Shown piece by piece: positions 10,364 to 18,263 of a DNA stretch of 53,535 bases (position 1 is the first letter of the stretch; each line of letters opens with the position of its first letter). Under the pieces are notes generated by a model. It saw nothing but the letters and a program-made list of their open reading frames with translations. It had not been told where the DNA came from and made no database searches. This stretch comes from Azohydromonas sediminis (GTDB lineage Bacteria > Pseudomonadota > Gammaproteobacteria > Burkholderiales > Burkholderiaceae_C): contig NZ_QOAZ01000026.1 of NCBI RefSeq assembly GCF_003574675.1, forward strand, positions 1 through 53,535. Direction: 5' to 3'. The translations under genes and the position numbers were made by a program.

Positions 10364-12202
10364 ATGCACCGTCGCCACAATGGGTGCGTGGAACCGGGAC
10401 TGACTGCCGACGCCGCCGCTGCGGTCGACACTGCGCTCGCGCGCTGGCAGCACCGTCGCGACGCGCTGGTGCAGATCCTGCGCGAGGTGCAGGCCACCAC
10501 CGTGTGGCTGCCGCGGCCCGTGCTCGCCGCGGTGGCGCGCGGCGTCGGGCTGACGCCGGCGATCGTCGAAGGCGTGGCCAGCTTCTACCGCTTCTTCCAC
10601 CTGCGCCCGGTCGGCCGCTACCACCTGCTGTTCAGCGACAACGTCACCGACCGGATGCTCGGCAACCGCGCGCTCGCGCAGCGGCTCGGCGAGCGGCTCG
10701 GTGTCGCGCCGGGGCAGGCGAGCGCCGACGGCCGCGCGAGCGTCGGCTTCACGTCGTGCACCGGGCTGCCCGACCAGGGTCCGACGCTGCTCGTCAACCA
10801 CCACCACGCGCTGACGCGCATGACGCCCGAGCGCATCGACGAACTCGCCGACTACCTGCGCGCCGACGTGCCCGTCGCGCAGTGGCCGCCCGAGTGGTTC
10901 GCGGTCGACGATCAGGTCCGCCGCGCCGACGTGCTGCTCGCCAGCGCGCCGCTGCGCGGCGACGCGATCCAGGCCGTTCTCGCGCGCGGCGCCGACGCGA
11001 CGCTGGCCGAACTCGAGGCGTCGCGGCTGCGCGGGCGAGGCGGCGCGGGCTTCGCGACGGCGACCAAGTGGCGTCTCGCGCGCCGAGCGCCGGTGCCCGA
11101 GGGCGGCACGCGCGTCGTCGTCTGCAACGCCGACGAGGGCGAGCCCGGCACGTTCAAGGACCGTGTGCTGCTCGCGCGCTACGCCGACACCGTGTTCGAG
11201 GGCATGACGGTGGCCGCGCGCGTGCTCGGCGCCGCGCGCGGCTTCGTCTACCTGCGCGGCGAGTACCGCTGGATGCTCGAGCGGCTCGAGGCGGTGCTCG
11301 CGCGCCGCCGCGCGCGCGGGCTGCTCGGGCGCGGCATCGCGGGCACCGAGGGCTTCGACTTCGACATCGAGATCCACCTTGGCGCCGGCGCCTACGTGTG
11401 CGGCGAGGAAACGGCGCTGATCGAGTCGCTCGAAGGCAAGCGCGGCACGCCGCGCATCCGCCCGCCGTTTCCGGTCGAGCGCGGCTACCTCGGCCAGCCC
11501 ACCGTCGTCAACAACGTCGAGACGTTCTGCGCCGCGGCGCACGTCGCGCTGCGCGGCGGCGCCTGGTGGGCGTCGATCGGTACGCCGGGCAGCAGCGGCA
11601 CCAAGATCCACAGCGTCAGCGGCGACGTCGCGCGCCCGGGCGTCTACGAGTACCCGTTCGGCGTCACCGTCGGGCAGGTGCTGCACGAAGCCGGCGCCTC
11701 GGATGCGCAGGCGGTGCAGGTCGGCGGCCCGTCGGGCGTGTGCCTCGCGCGCGACGAGTTCGGCCGCCGCCTCGCGTTCGAGGACGTGCCGACCGCCGGC
11801 GCCTTCATGGTGTTCGACGCGACGCGCGACCTGTTCGAGGTCGCGCGCGGCTTCGCGCACTTCTTCGCGCACGAGAGCTGCGGCTTCTGCACGCCGTGCC
11901 GCGTCGGCACCAAGCTCGTCGTGCGCCGCATGGACAAGCTCGCCGACGGCTTCGGCTCGGTGTTCGACGAGGCGGAGCTGCGCCAGCTCGAGGCGCTGCT
12001 GCACCGCACGACGCACTGCGGCCTCGGCTCGTCGGCGACGAACCCGCTGCGCGACACGCTGCAGCGCTTCCGCCCGGCGTACGAGCGCCGGCTGCAGCGC
12101 CCGCGCTTCGTGCCCGCGTTCGACCTCGACGCCGAGCTCGAGCCGGCGCGCCGCGTGACCGGCCGCGACGACGCGCTGGCGCACCTGGAGCGCGACGCAT
12201 GA
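10364..12202 (+). CDS. hoxF: NAD-reducing hydrogenase diaphorase subunit HoxF
   Basis: 612 aa flavoprotein subunit that passes electrons from hydrogenase HoxYH, through HoxU, to NAD+. The first ~165 residues are a fused NuoE/HoxE-like domain. They keep only one cysteine of that domain (SCTGLPDQG), so its [2Fe-2S] site is incomplete. The NuoF-like part has RGRGGAGFATATKW near 223, CNADEGEPGTFKDR (FMN/NADH) near 254 and YVCGEETALIESLEGKRG near 343. The cluster-binding ESCGFCTPCR is near 503 with a last Cys in HCGLGS near 552. The start is uncertain: ATG 10364 or GTG 10388. HoxU overlaps its stop (ATGA). Confidence 0.93.
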   Translation: MHRRHNGCVEPGLTADAAAAVDTALARWQHRRDALVQILREVQATTVWLPRPVLAAVARGVGLTPAIVEGVASFYRFFHLRPVGRYHLLFSDNVTDRMLGNRALAQRLGERLGVAPGQASADGRASVGFTSCTGLPDQGPTLLVNHHHALTRMTPERIDELADYLRADVPVAQWPPEWFAVDDQVRRADVLLASAPLRGDAIQAVLARGADATLAELEASRLRGRGGAGFATATKWRLARRAPVPEGGTRVVVCNADEGEPGTFKDRVLLARYADTVFEGMTVAARVLGAARGFVYLRGEYRWMLERLEAVLARRRARGLLGRGIAGTEGFDFDIEIHLGAGAYVCGEETALIESLEGKRGTPRIRPPFPVERGYLGQPTVVNNVETFCAAAHVALRGGAWWASIGTPGSSGTKIHSVSGDVARPGVYEYPFGVTVGQVLHEAGASDAQAVQVGGPSGVCLARDEFGRRLAFEDVPTAGAFMVFDATRDLFEVARGFAHFFAHESCGFCTPCRVGTKLVVRRMDKLADGFGSVFDEAELRQLEALLHRTTHCGLGSSATNPLRDTLQRFRPAYERRLQRPRFVPAFDLDAELEPARRVTGRDDALAHLERDA

Positions 12203-12927
12203 GTGCCGGCACGTTCAAGCTCGACGGCGTCGACGTCCCGTTCGACGACGGCGACACGCTGCTCGCCGCTGCACAGCGTGCCGGCCACCACGTGCCGCAC
12301 CTGTGCTGGCACCCGCGCCTGGGGCAAAGCGGCGCGTGCCGCGTCTGCACCGTGCGCGTCGACGGCCGCTGGGCCGCGGCGTGCACGACGCGCGCGGCCG
12401 CCGGCCAGGTCGTCGAGAACCGCACGTCGGCCATCGACGGCCAGCGGCGCCTGCTGCTGCAGCTGCTGTTCGTCGAAGGCAACCACTTCTGCCCGAGCTG
12501 CGAGAAGAGCGGCGACTGCCTGCTGCAGGCCACCGCGTACGAGATGGGCATGACGGGGCCGCAGTTCGAGGAGTTCTACCCGCACCGCCCGGTCGACGCG
12601 AGCCACCCGACGATGTGGCTGGACCTGAACCGCTGCATCCTGTGCAAGCTGTGCGTGCGCGCGAGCACCGAGGTCGACGGCAAGGCGGTGTTCGCGATCG
12701 GCGGCCACGGCGTCGGCGCGCACCTGCTCGTCAATTCGCCGAGCGGCAGGCTCGGCGACAGCGCGTTCGCCGACACCGACTTCGCCGCGACGGTGTGCCC
12801 GGTCGGCGCGATCCTGCCCAAGCGCCGCGGCTTCGCGGTGCCGATCGGGCAGCGGCGTTTCGACCGCGCGCCGGTGTCTGCGCAGGTGGAACCGCAGGGG
12901 GATGGGGAGGGCGGCCATGGGCGCTGA
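12199..12927 (+). CDS. hoxU: NAD-reducing hydrogenase ferredoxin-like subunit HoxU
   Basis: 242 aa electron-transfer subunit linking HoxYH to HoxF, resembling the N-terminus of NuoG. C36, C47, C50 and C62 form the plant-type [2Fe-2S] site. HFCPSCEKSGDC (H96, C98, C101, C107) forms the His-ligated [4Fe-4S] site. C146-x2-C149-x2-C152 plus a later CPVG forms a further [4Fe-4S] cluster. The ATG overlaps the hoxF stop by 4 bases, and its 3' end overlaps hoxY, so translation is coupled. Confidence 0.93.
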   Translation: MSAGTFKLDGVDVPFDDGDTLLAAAQRAGHHVPHLCWHPRLGQSGACRVCTVRVDGRWAAACTTRAAAGQVVENRTSAIDGQRRLLLQLLFVEGNHFCPSCEKSGDCLLQATAYEMGMTGPQFEEFYPHRPVDASHPTMWLDLNRCILCKLCVRASTEVDGKAVFAIGGHGVGAHLLVNSPSGRLGDSAFADTDFAATVCPVGAILPKRRGFAVPIGQRRFDRAPVSAQVEPQGDGEGGHGR

Positions 12928-13492
12928 CGGCACGCACGCCGACACCGCGCGCGCGAAGCCGCGCATCGCCACCGTCTCGCTCGCCGGCTGCTTCGGCTGC
13001 CACATGTCGTTCCTCGACATCGACGAGCGGCTGTTCGAGCTCGTCGAGCTCGTCACGTTCGACCGCAGCCCGCTGACCGACCTGAAGCACTGCGGTGACT
13101 GCGACATCGGCCTCGTCGAGGGCGGGCTGTGCAACGCCGAGAACGTGCACGTGCTGCGCGAGTTCCGCGCGCGCTGCAAGGTGCTGGTGGCGGTGGGCGC
13201 GTGCGCGATCAACGGCGGGCTGCCGGCGCAGCGCAACGCGCTCGACGTCGGCCGCATCCTGCTCGACGTCTACGACCACGGCCGCCCCGGGCTGGCCGCC
13301 GGCAGCGCGGTGCCCAACGACCCCGAGCTGCCGCTGCCGCTGGCCAAGGTGCACCCGATCCACGAGGTCGTGCACGTCGACCACTTCCTGCCCGGCTGTC
13401 CGCCGAGCGCCGACGCGATCTGGGCCTGCATCACCGCGCTGCTCGCGGGGCGAGCGCCGACGCTCGGCCACGGCCTGATCCACTACGACTGA
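12917..13492 (+). CDS. hoxY: [NiFe] hydrogenase small subunit HoxY
   Basis: 191 aa small subunit carrying the cluster nearest the active site. It is short, lacks a Tat signal and so is cytoplasmic, as expected for the bidirectional (group 3d) type. Cluster ligands are in LAGCFGCHMSF (C25, C28), VGACAINGG and LPGCPPSAD. The ATG at 12917 was preferred over 12902 because GGGGAGG at 12904-12910 is correctly spaced before it. The gene overlaps hoxU by 11 bases and hoxH by one (TGATG). Confidence 0.93.
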   Translation: MGADGTHADTARAKPRIATVSLAGCFGCHMSFLDIDERLFELVELVTFDRSPLTDLKHCGDCDIGLVEGGLCNAENVHVLREFRARCKVLVAVGACAINGGLPAQRNALDVGRILLDVYDHGRPGLAAGSAVPNDPELPLPLAKVHPIHEVVHVDHFLPGCPPSADAIWACITALLAGRAPTLGHGLIHYD

Positions 13493-14991
13493 TGGACACG
13501 ACGACCGACCCCGGCAAGCTGCGCCGCGTCGCGATCGACCCGCTGTCGCGCGTCGAGGGCCACGGCAAGGTCACGCTGCTGCTCGACGAGCACAACCGCG
13601 TGCAGCAGGCGCGGCTGCACATCGTCGAGTTCCGCGGCTTCGAGAGCTTCATCGTCGGCCGCCCGTACTGGGAGGTGCCGGTGATGGTGCAGCGACTGTG
13701 CGGGATCTGCCCGGTGTCGCACCACCTCGCGGCGAGCAAGGCGATCGACGTCGCGCTCGGCGTCGGCGCGGTGCCGCCCACCGCCGAGGCGATGCGCCGG
13801 CTGATGCACTACGGCCAGATCCTGCAGTCGCACGCGCTGCACTTCTTCCACCTGAGTTCGCCCGACCTGCTGTTCGGCTTCGACAGCGAGGTCACGAAGC
13901 GCAACATCGTCGGCGTCGCCGCCGCGCACCCCGACATCGCGCGCCAGGGGGTTCTCTTGCGCAAGTACGGGCAGGAGGTGATCCGCCTGACCGCCGGCAA
14001 GCGCGTGCACGGCACCGGCTCGGTGCCCGGCGGCGTCAACCGCCACCTCACGCGCGACGAGCGCGACGCACTGGCCGCCGAGGTGCCGCAGATGCTCGCG
14101 TGGTGCGAACAGGCCGTCGAGCTCGTGGCCACGCTGCACGCACAGCAGCCGGCGCTGTACGACGGCTTTGGCACGTTCCGCTCTTCGTTTCTGTCGATCG
14201 TGCGCGAGCGCGACGGCGCGATGGAGCTCTACGACGGCGTGCTGCGCGCGCGCGACGCCGACGGCGCGATCCTGCTCGATGGCCGCAGCGTGCAGCGCTA
14301 CCTCGAGCTGATCGAGGAAGAGACTCGGCCGTGGAGCTACATGAAGTTCCCGTACCTGAAGTCGCTCGGCCGCGACGCCGGCTGGTACCGCGTCGGGCCG
14401 CTCGCACGCGTGCAGAACTGCAGCTTCATCGACACGCCGCGCGCCGAGGCCGCGCGGCAGCGCTTCGCGGCGCAAGGCCGTGGCGGCCTCGTGCACGCGA
14501 CGCTGGCCTACCACTGGGCGCGCATGATCGAGATGCTGCACGCGATGGAAGTCATCGCGCGGCTGCTGGGCGACGACGCGCTGCTCGGCGGCGAGCTCAC
14601 CGCGCCGCTGCCGGCCACGCGGCCGGCGACGCGCGAAGGTGTGGGCGTCATCGAGGCGCCGCGTGGCACGCTGATCCACCACTACGCGATCGGCGACGAC
14701 GACCTCGTGACCTGGTGCAACCTGATCGTCAGCACGACGCACAACAACCAGGCGATGAACGAGGCCGTGAAGACCGTCGCGGCGCAGGTGTTCGATGGCC
14801 GCGAGCCCGACGACGCACTGCTCAACGCCGTCGAGGTCGCGGTGCGCGCCTACGACCCGTGCCTGAGCTGCGCGACGCATGCGCTGGGCGCGATGCCGCT
14901 CGAGATCACCGTCGTCGGCCTGGGCGAAGACGACTGGCGCGGCACGCTGGTGCGCCACGGCGACGGGCGCGTCGAGCGCACGTTGGCCTGA
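13492..14991 (+). CDS. hoxH: [NiFe] hydrogenase large subunit HoxH
   Basis: 499 aa catalytic subunit that splits or forms H2 at a Ni-Fe(CN)2CO site. The four nickel-site cysteines are present: RLCGICPVSHH (C70, C73) and DPCLSCATH (C457, C460). About 36 residues follow H463, the C-terminal peptide normally removed by the endopeptidase HoxW encoded next. The order hoxF-hoxU-hoxY-hoxH fits the NAD-reducing group 3d enzymes. No hyp maturation genes are in the window, so those must be elsewhere. Confidence 0.95.
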   Translation: MDTTTDPGKLRRVAIDPLSRVEGHGKVTLLLDEHNRVQQARLHIVEFRGFESFIVGRPYWEVPVMVQRLCGICPVSHHLAASKAIDVALGVGAVPPTAEAMRRLMHYGQILQSHALHFFHLSSPDLLFGFDSEVTKRNIVGVAAAHPDIARQGVLLRKYGQEVIRLTAGKRVHGTGSVPGGVNRHLTRDERDALAAEVPQMLAWCEQAVELVATLHAQQPALYDGFGTFRSSFLSIVRERDGAMELYDGVLRARDADGAILLDGRSVQRYLELIEEETRPWSYMKFPYLKSLGRDAGWYRVGPLARVQNCSFIDTPRAEAARQRFAAQGRGGLVHATLAYHWARMIEMLHAMEVIARLLGDDALLGGELTAPLPATRPATREGVGVIEAPRGTLIHHYAIGDDDLVTWCNLIVSTTHNNQAMNEAVKTVAAQVFDGREPDDALLNAVEVAVRAYDPCLSCATHALGAMPLEITVVGLGEDDWRGTLVRHGDGRVERTLA

Positions 14992-15007
14992 CGCGGCAGG
15001 GGCCGCG

Positions 15008-15493
15008 ATGGTCGCGCCGCTGCTGATCGTCGCCGTCGGCAACCCGAGCCGCGGCGACGACGCACTCGGCCCCGCGCTGGTCGAGCGCCTGCGCGCGGCC
15101 GGCGTCGACGCCGACGGCACCGTGGAACTGCTCGTCGATTTCCAGCTGCAGGTCGAGCATGCGCTCGACCTCGTCGGCCGCCGTGCCGTGCTGTTCGTCG
15201 ACGCGGCGCGGCCCGGCACCGTCGACGGTGTCGTGCTGCAGCCGGTCACGGCCGACGATGCGGCGCCGCTGTGGAGCCACGCGCTGCGCCCGCAGGCGGT
15301 GCTCGCCGTCTACGCGCAGGTGCAGCGGCAGCCGCCGCCGCCGGCGTGGCTGCTCGCGATCGAGGGGCGCGACTTCGCGCTCGGCGAAGGGCTCGGCGAC
15401 GCGGCGCACCAGCGGCTCGGCGCAGCCGAGACGAAGGTCCAGGACTGGTTGCGCGAGCGGGCCGGCGCCCGTGTGTCGCGCCGCATCACATGA
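15008..15493 (+). CDS. hoxW: hydrogenase maturation protease HoxW
   Basis: 161 aa. It has the family start [18 protein letters not shown], with an acidic nickel-sensing residue at D17, and the second acidic motif [10 protein letters not shown]. It should clip the C-terminal peptide of HoxH once nickel is inserted. The ATG at 15008 follows hoxH by 16 bases, with GGCAGGGG upstream. Its last 8 bases overlap the end of convergent guaC, so no room is left for a terminator between them. Confidence 0.88.
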   Translation: MVAPLLIVAVGNPSRGDDALGPALVERLRAAGVDADGTVELLVDFQLQVEHALDLVGRRAVLFVDAARPGTVDGVVLQPVTADDAAPLWSHALRPQAVLAVYAQVQRQPPPPAWLLAIEGRDFALGEGLGDAAHQRLGAAETKVQDWLRERAGARVSRRIT

Positions 15494-16463
15494 ACAGGTG
15501 CTCGCCCGCGTTCTCGCCGCCGAGGATCACGTAATTGACCTTCTTCAGGTCGGCGAGCACGCGCCCGCCGGCGTAGCTGATGCTGCTTTGCAGGTCCTCG
15601 CGCATCTCGCGCAGCGTGTCGGCGAGCTTGCCCTTGATCGGCTCGAGGATGCGCTTGCCCTCGACGTGCTTGTACTCGCCCTTGTTGAAGTCCGACGCGC
15701 TGCCGTAGTACTCCTTGTAGAGCCTGCCGTCGACCTCGACGGTCTGCCCCGGGCTTTCCTCGTGGCCGGCGAACAGTGAGCCGATCATCACCATCGCGGC
15801 GCCGAAGCGCACGCTCTTGGCGATGTCGCCGTGGTGGCGGATGCCCCCGTCGGCGATGATCGGTTTCGTCGCGACGCGCGCACACCACTTCAGCGCCGAG
15901 AGTTGCCAGCCGCCGGTGCCGAAGCCCGTCTTCAGCCGCGTGATGCAGACCTTGCCCGGGCCGATGCCGACCTTGGTCGCGTCGGCGCCCCAGTTCTCGA
16001 GGTCGATCACCGCCTCGGGCGTGCCGACGTTGCCGGCGATCACGAAGGCCTGCGGCAGCTTGGTCTTGATGTGCTCGATCGTGCGGCGCACGCTGTCGGC
16101 GTGGCCGTGCGCGATGTCGATCGTCACGTAGTCGGCGCCGATGCCTTCGGCGGCGAGGCGGTCGATGACGCCGAAGTCGGCCGGCTTGACGCCGGAGCTG
16201 ATCGACACCAGCAAGCCCTTCTCGCGCATGCGTGCCGCGAACGCAACGCTGTCGAGGTCGAAGCGGTGCATCATGTAGAAGTAGCCGTTGGCCGCGAGGT
16301 ACTCGGCGATCGACTCGTCGATCACGGTGCGCATGTTGGCCGGCACGACCGGCAGCTTGAAGCGCCGCCCGCCGAACTCGACCGAGGGGTCGCACTCGCT
16401 GCGGCTCTCGACGCGGCAGCGCCGCGGCAGCAGCAGGATGTTGTCGTAATCGAAGATGTCCAT
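15486..16463 (-). CDS. guaC: GMP reductase
   Basis: 325 aa (beta/alpha)8-barrel enzyme of the IMP dehydrogenase/GMP reductase family, converting GMP to IMP with NADPH for purine salvage. The catalytic cysteine is in [12 protein letters not shown] near residue 175, followed by the flexible-loop region KTGFGTGG and [13 protein letters not shown]. No CBS domains are present, which favours GMP reductase over IMP dehydrogenase. The start is the ATG at 16463. Confidence 0.88.
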   Translation of the reverse strand: MDIFDYDNILLLPRRCRVESRSECDPSVEFGGRRFKLPVVPANMRTVIDESIAEYLAANGYFYMMHRFDLDSVAFAARMREKGLLVSISSGVKPADFGVIDRLAAEGIGADYVTIDIAHGHADSVRRTIEHIKTKLPQAFVIAGNVGTPEAVIDLENWGADATKVGIGPGKVCITRLKTGFGTGGWQLSALKWCARVATKPIIADGGIRHHGDIAKSVRFGAAMVMIGSLFAGHEESPGQTVEVDGRLYKEYYGSASDFNKGEYKHVEGKRILEPIKGKLADTLREMREDLQSSISYAGGRVLADLKKVNYVILGGENAGEHLFM

Positions 16464-16552
16464 GGCCAGGCTCCGGGAATCGAACGGCGAGCACTTGACC
16501 TGGGGACCCGGTCGCGTGGCGCGGCGCGCGCGATCGCGCGGCGAGTGGGCGC

Positions 16553-16587
16553 CAAAAAGAAACCGGGCGCCAGAATTTGGGCCCGGT
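16553..16587 (-). terminator. intrinsic terminator of the ArnT-like gene
   Basis: On the minus strand a 7-bp stem (ACCGGGC 16581-16587 pairing with 16562-16568) with a 12-base loop is followed by TTTCTTTTT (16553-16561). It sits about 20 bases past the stop of the glycosyltransferase gene and upstream of guaC, insulating the two. Confidence 0.7.
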
Positions 16588-16608
16588 GCTTGATTCTACG
16601 CGTGGCGC

Positions 16609-18174
16609 TCAGTCGGCGGTGCGCCGCAGCAGCACGACGCCGCCCTTGCGGTACAGCTCCTCGTGGCCGGCGGGCGGCACGCGGTCGACGCGCGTGATCA
16701 CGAGCTCGCCCGGCTGAGCCGGCCGCGACGGCGTCACCGCCTGACGGTACAGGCTGAAGCTCGGCGCGTCGAAGCGCAGCCGCACCGCCGGCGCGGCCAG
16801 TTCGCGCGCCAGCAGCGCCGCCTCCATGACCGGGCCCTGCAGCACGCGCGCACTCCACGGCACGACGGTGGTCGCGAGCAGCAGCGCCTGCAGCACGGCA
16901 CCGGCCGCGAGCCGCGTCCACACGCTCCAGCGCCGCTGCAGCGCGATCGCGAGCCACAGCGCGAGCGCCGCGCCGGTGACGACGAAGTAGCTGCGGCCGG
17001 CTTCCTCGTAGGCGCGCGACATCTGGCCGCGGAAGAAGGCGTTGCCAGCGTCGGTCGTCGACAGGTGCGCGAACAGCGCGGGCAGCGCGATGCACAGCGC
17101 GAACATCGCGGTGGGGACCGCGAGCACCGGCAGCGCGCGCGCCATCACGCGCCCGTGCAGCGCGACGAGCAGGAACACCGGTGTGGCGCCGTACAGCGCA
17201 TAGTGCGGCAGCTTGGTGCCCGACAGCGAGAAGAACGCGACGACGAAGCCGCACCACAGCCACAGGAAGCGCGGCAGCGGCTGCCCGAACTCGGCGCGCA
17301 GCCGCGCGAGCGCGGCCAACAGCGCCGCGGTCCACGGCAGCAGCAGCGCCGGCAGCACGAGCACGTAGTAGAAGATGCTGCCGGCGTGACCCTCGAGCGT
17401 GCCGGTGAAGCGCTTGACGTTGTGCTTCATGATGAAGCCGTCGATGAATGCCTGCCCGTGCACCGCCAGCACCACGGCGTACCACGGCACGGTCAGCGCG
17501 AGCAGGATCACCCAGCCGACGGGGTCGAAGACGAGCCGCAGCCAGCCGCGCCAATCCCGGCGCGACAGCAGGTACAGCAGCGTGACGGCCGCCGGCACGA
17601 CGATCGCCACCGGTCCCTTCGTCAGCACGCCCAGGCCGATCCAGACGTAGGCGCGCCGCAGCGGCGCGCGAGCGCCCGTCTCGAGGTGGCGCCACGCGTC
17701 GAACAGTGTCAGCGCCAGCCACAGGTTGAGCAGCGCGTCGGCGGTGGCGGCGCGGCCGATGGCCCACGGCCCGAGCGCCGTCGCGGTGACGACGAGCGCG
17801 CCGAACGCGACGTCGTTGCCCAACCGTGGCCGCGCGAAGGCCCACACCGCCCAGGCCCAGCCGCACGCCGCCAGCGCCGACGGCAGGCGGAACGCCCACT
17901 CGTCGATGCCCAGCACGAGCACCGCCAGCGCCTGCAGCCAGTAGACGAGGATCGGCTTGTCGAAGCGCGGCTCGCCGTCGAGCCAGGTCGACAGGAAGTC
18001 GCGCCGCTCGAACATCTCGCGCGTCGCTTCCGAGAAAGCGCCTTCGTCGACGTCGAACAGCGGCGCGCTGCCCAGCGACAGCAGGAAAGTCAGCAGTGGC
18101 AGCGCGACGACGGCGATGCGCTGCCACGCCGGCAGCGGCGCCGCGGCCGGCAGGAGCGGGGCAGGGGGTGTCAT
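16609..18174 (-). CDS. ArnT/PMT-family membrane glycosyltransferase
   Basis: 521 aa with about twelve membrane helices. The first periplasmic loop carries the family acidic motif PLFDVDEGAFSEATREM and then RFDKPILVYWLQ, typical of lipid-linked sugar transferases such as ArnT (aminoarabinose to lipid A). The family uses polyprenyl-phosphate sugars in the inner membrane. Whether it modifies lipid A or protein cannot be told. The ATG at 18174 was preferred to GTG at 18177. It is divergent from uvrD with 89 bp between them. Confidence 0.75.
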   Translation of the reverse strand: MTPPAPLLPAAAPLPAWQRIAVVALPLLTFLLSLGSAPLFDVDEGAFSEATREMFERRDFLSTWLDGEPRFDKPILVYWLQALAVLVLGIDEWAFRLPSALAACGWAWAVWAFARPRLGNDVAFGALVVTATALGPWAIGRAATADALLNLWLALTLFDAWRHLETGARAPLRRAYVWIGLGVLTKGPVAIVVPAAVTLLYLLSRRDWRGWLRLVFDPVGWVILLALTVPWYAVVLAVHGQAFIDGFIMKHNVKRFTGTLEGHAGSIFYYVLVLPALLLPWTAALLAALARLRAEFGQPLPRFLWLWCGFVVAFFSLSGTKLPHYALYGATPVFLLVALHGRVMARALPVLAVPTAMFALCIALPALFAHLSTTDAGNAFFRGQMSRAYEEAGRSYFVVTGAALALWLAIALQRRWSVWTRLAAGAVLQALLLATTVVPWSARVLQGPVMEAALLARELAAPAVRLRFDAPSFSLYRQAVTPSRPAQPGELVITRVDRVPPAGHEELYRKGGVVLLRRTAD

Positions 18175-18263
18175 CACACAGGCAGACCGGCGAAGGCGCC
18201 GGCACTGTAGCAGGCGACTTGGCGCGCCTCGGGGCGCTACGCCGCGTTGCGGAACAATGCGCC

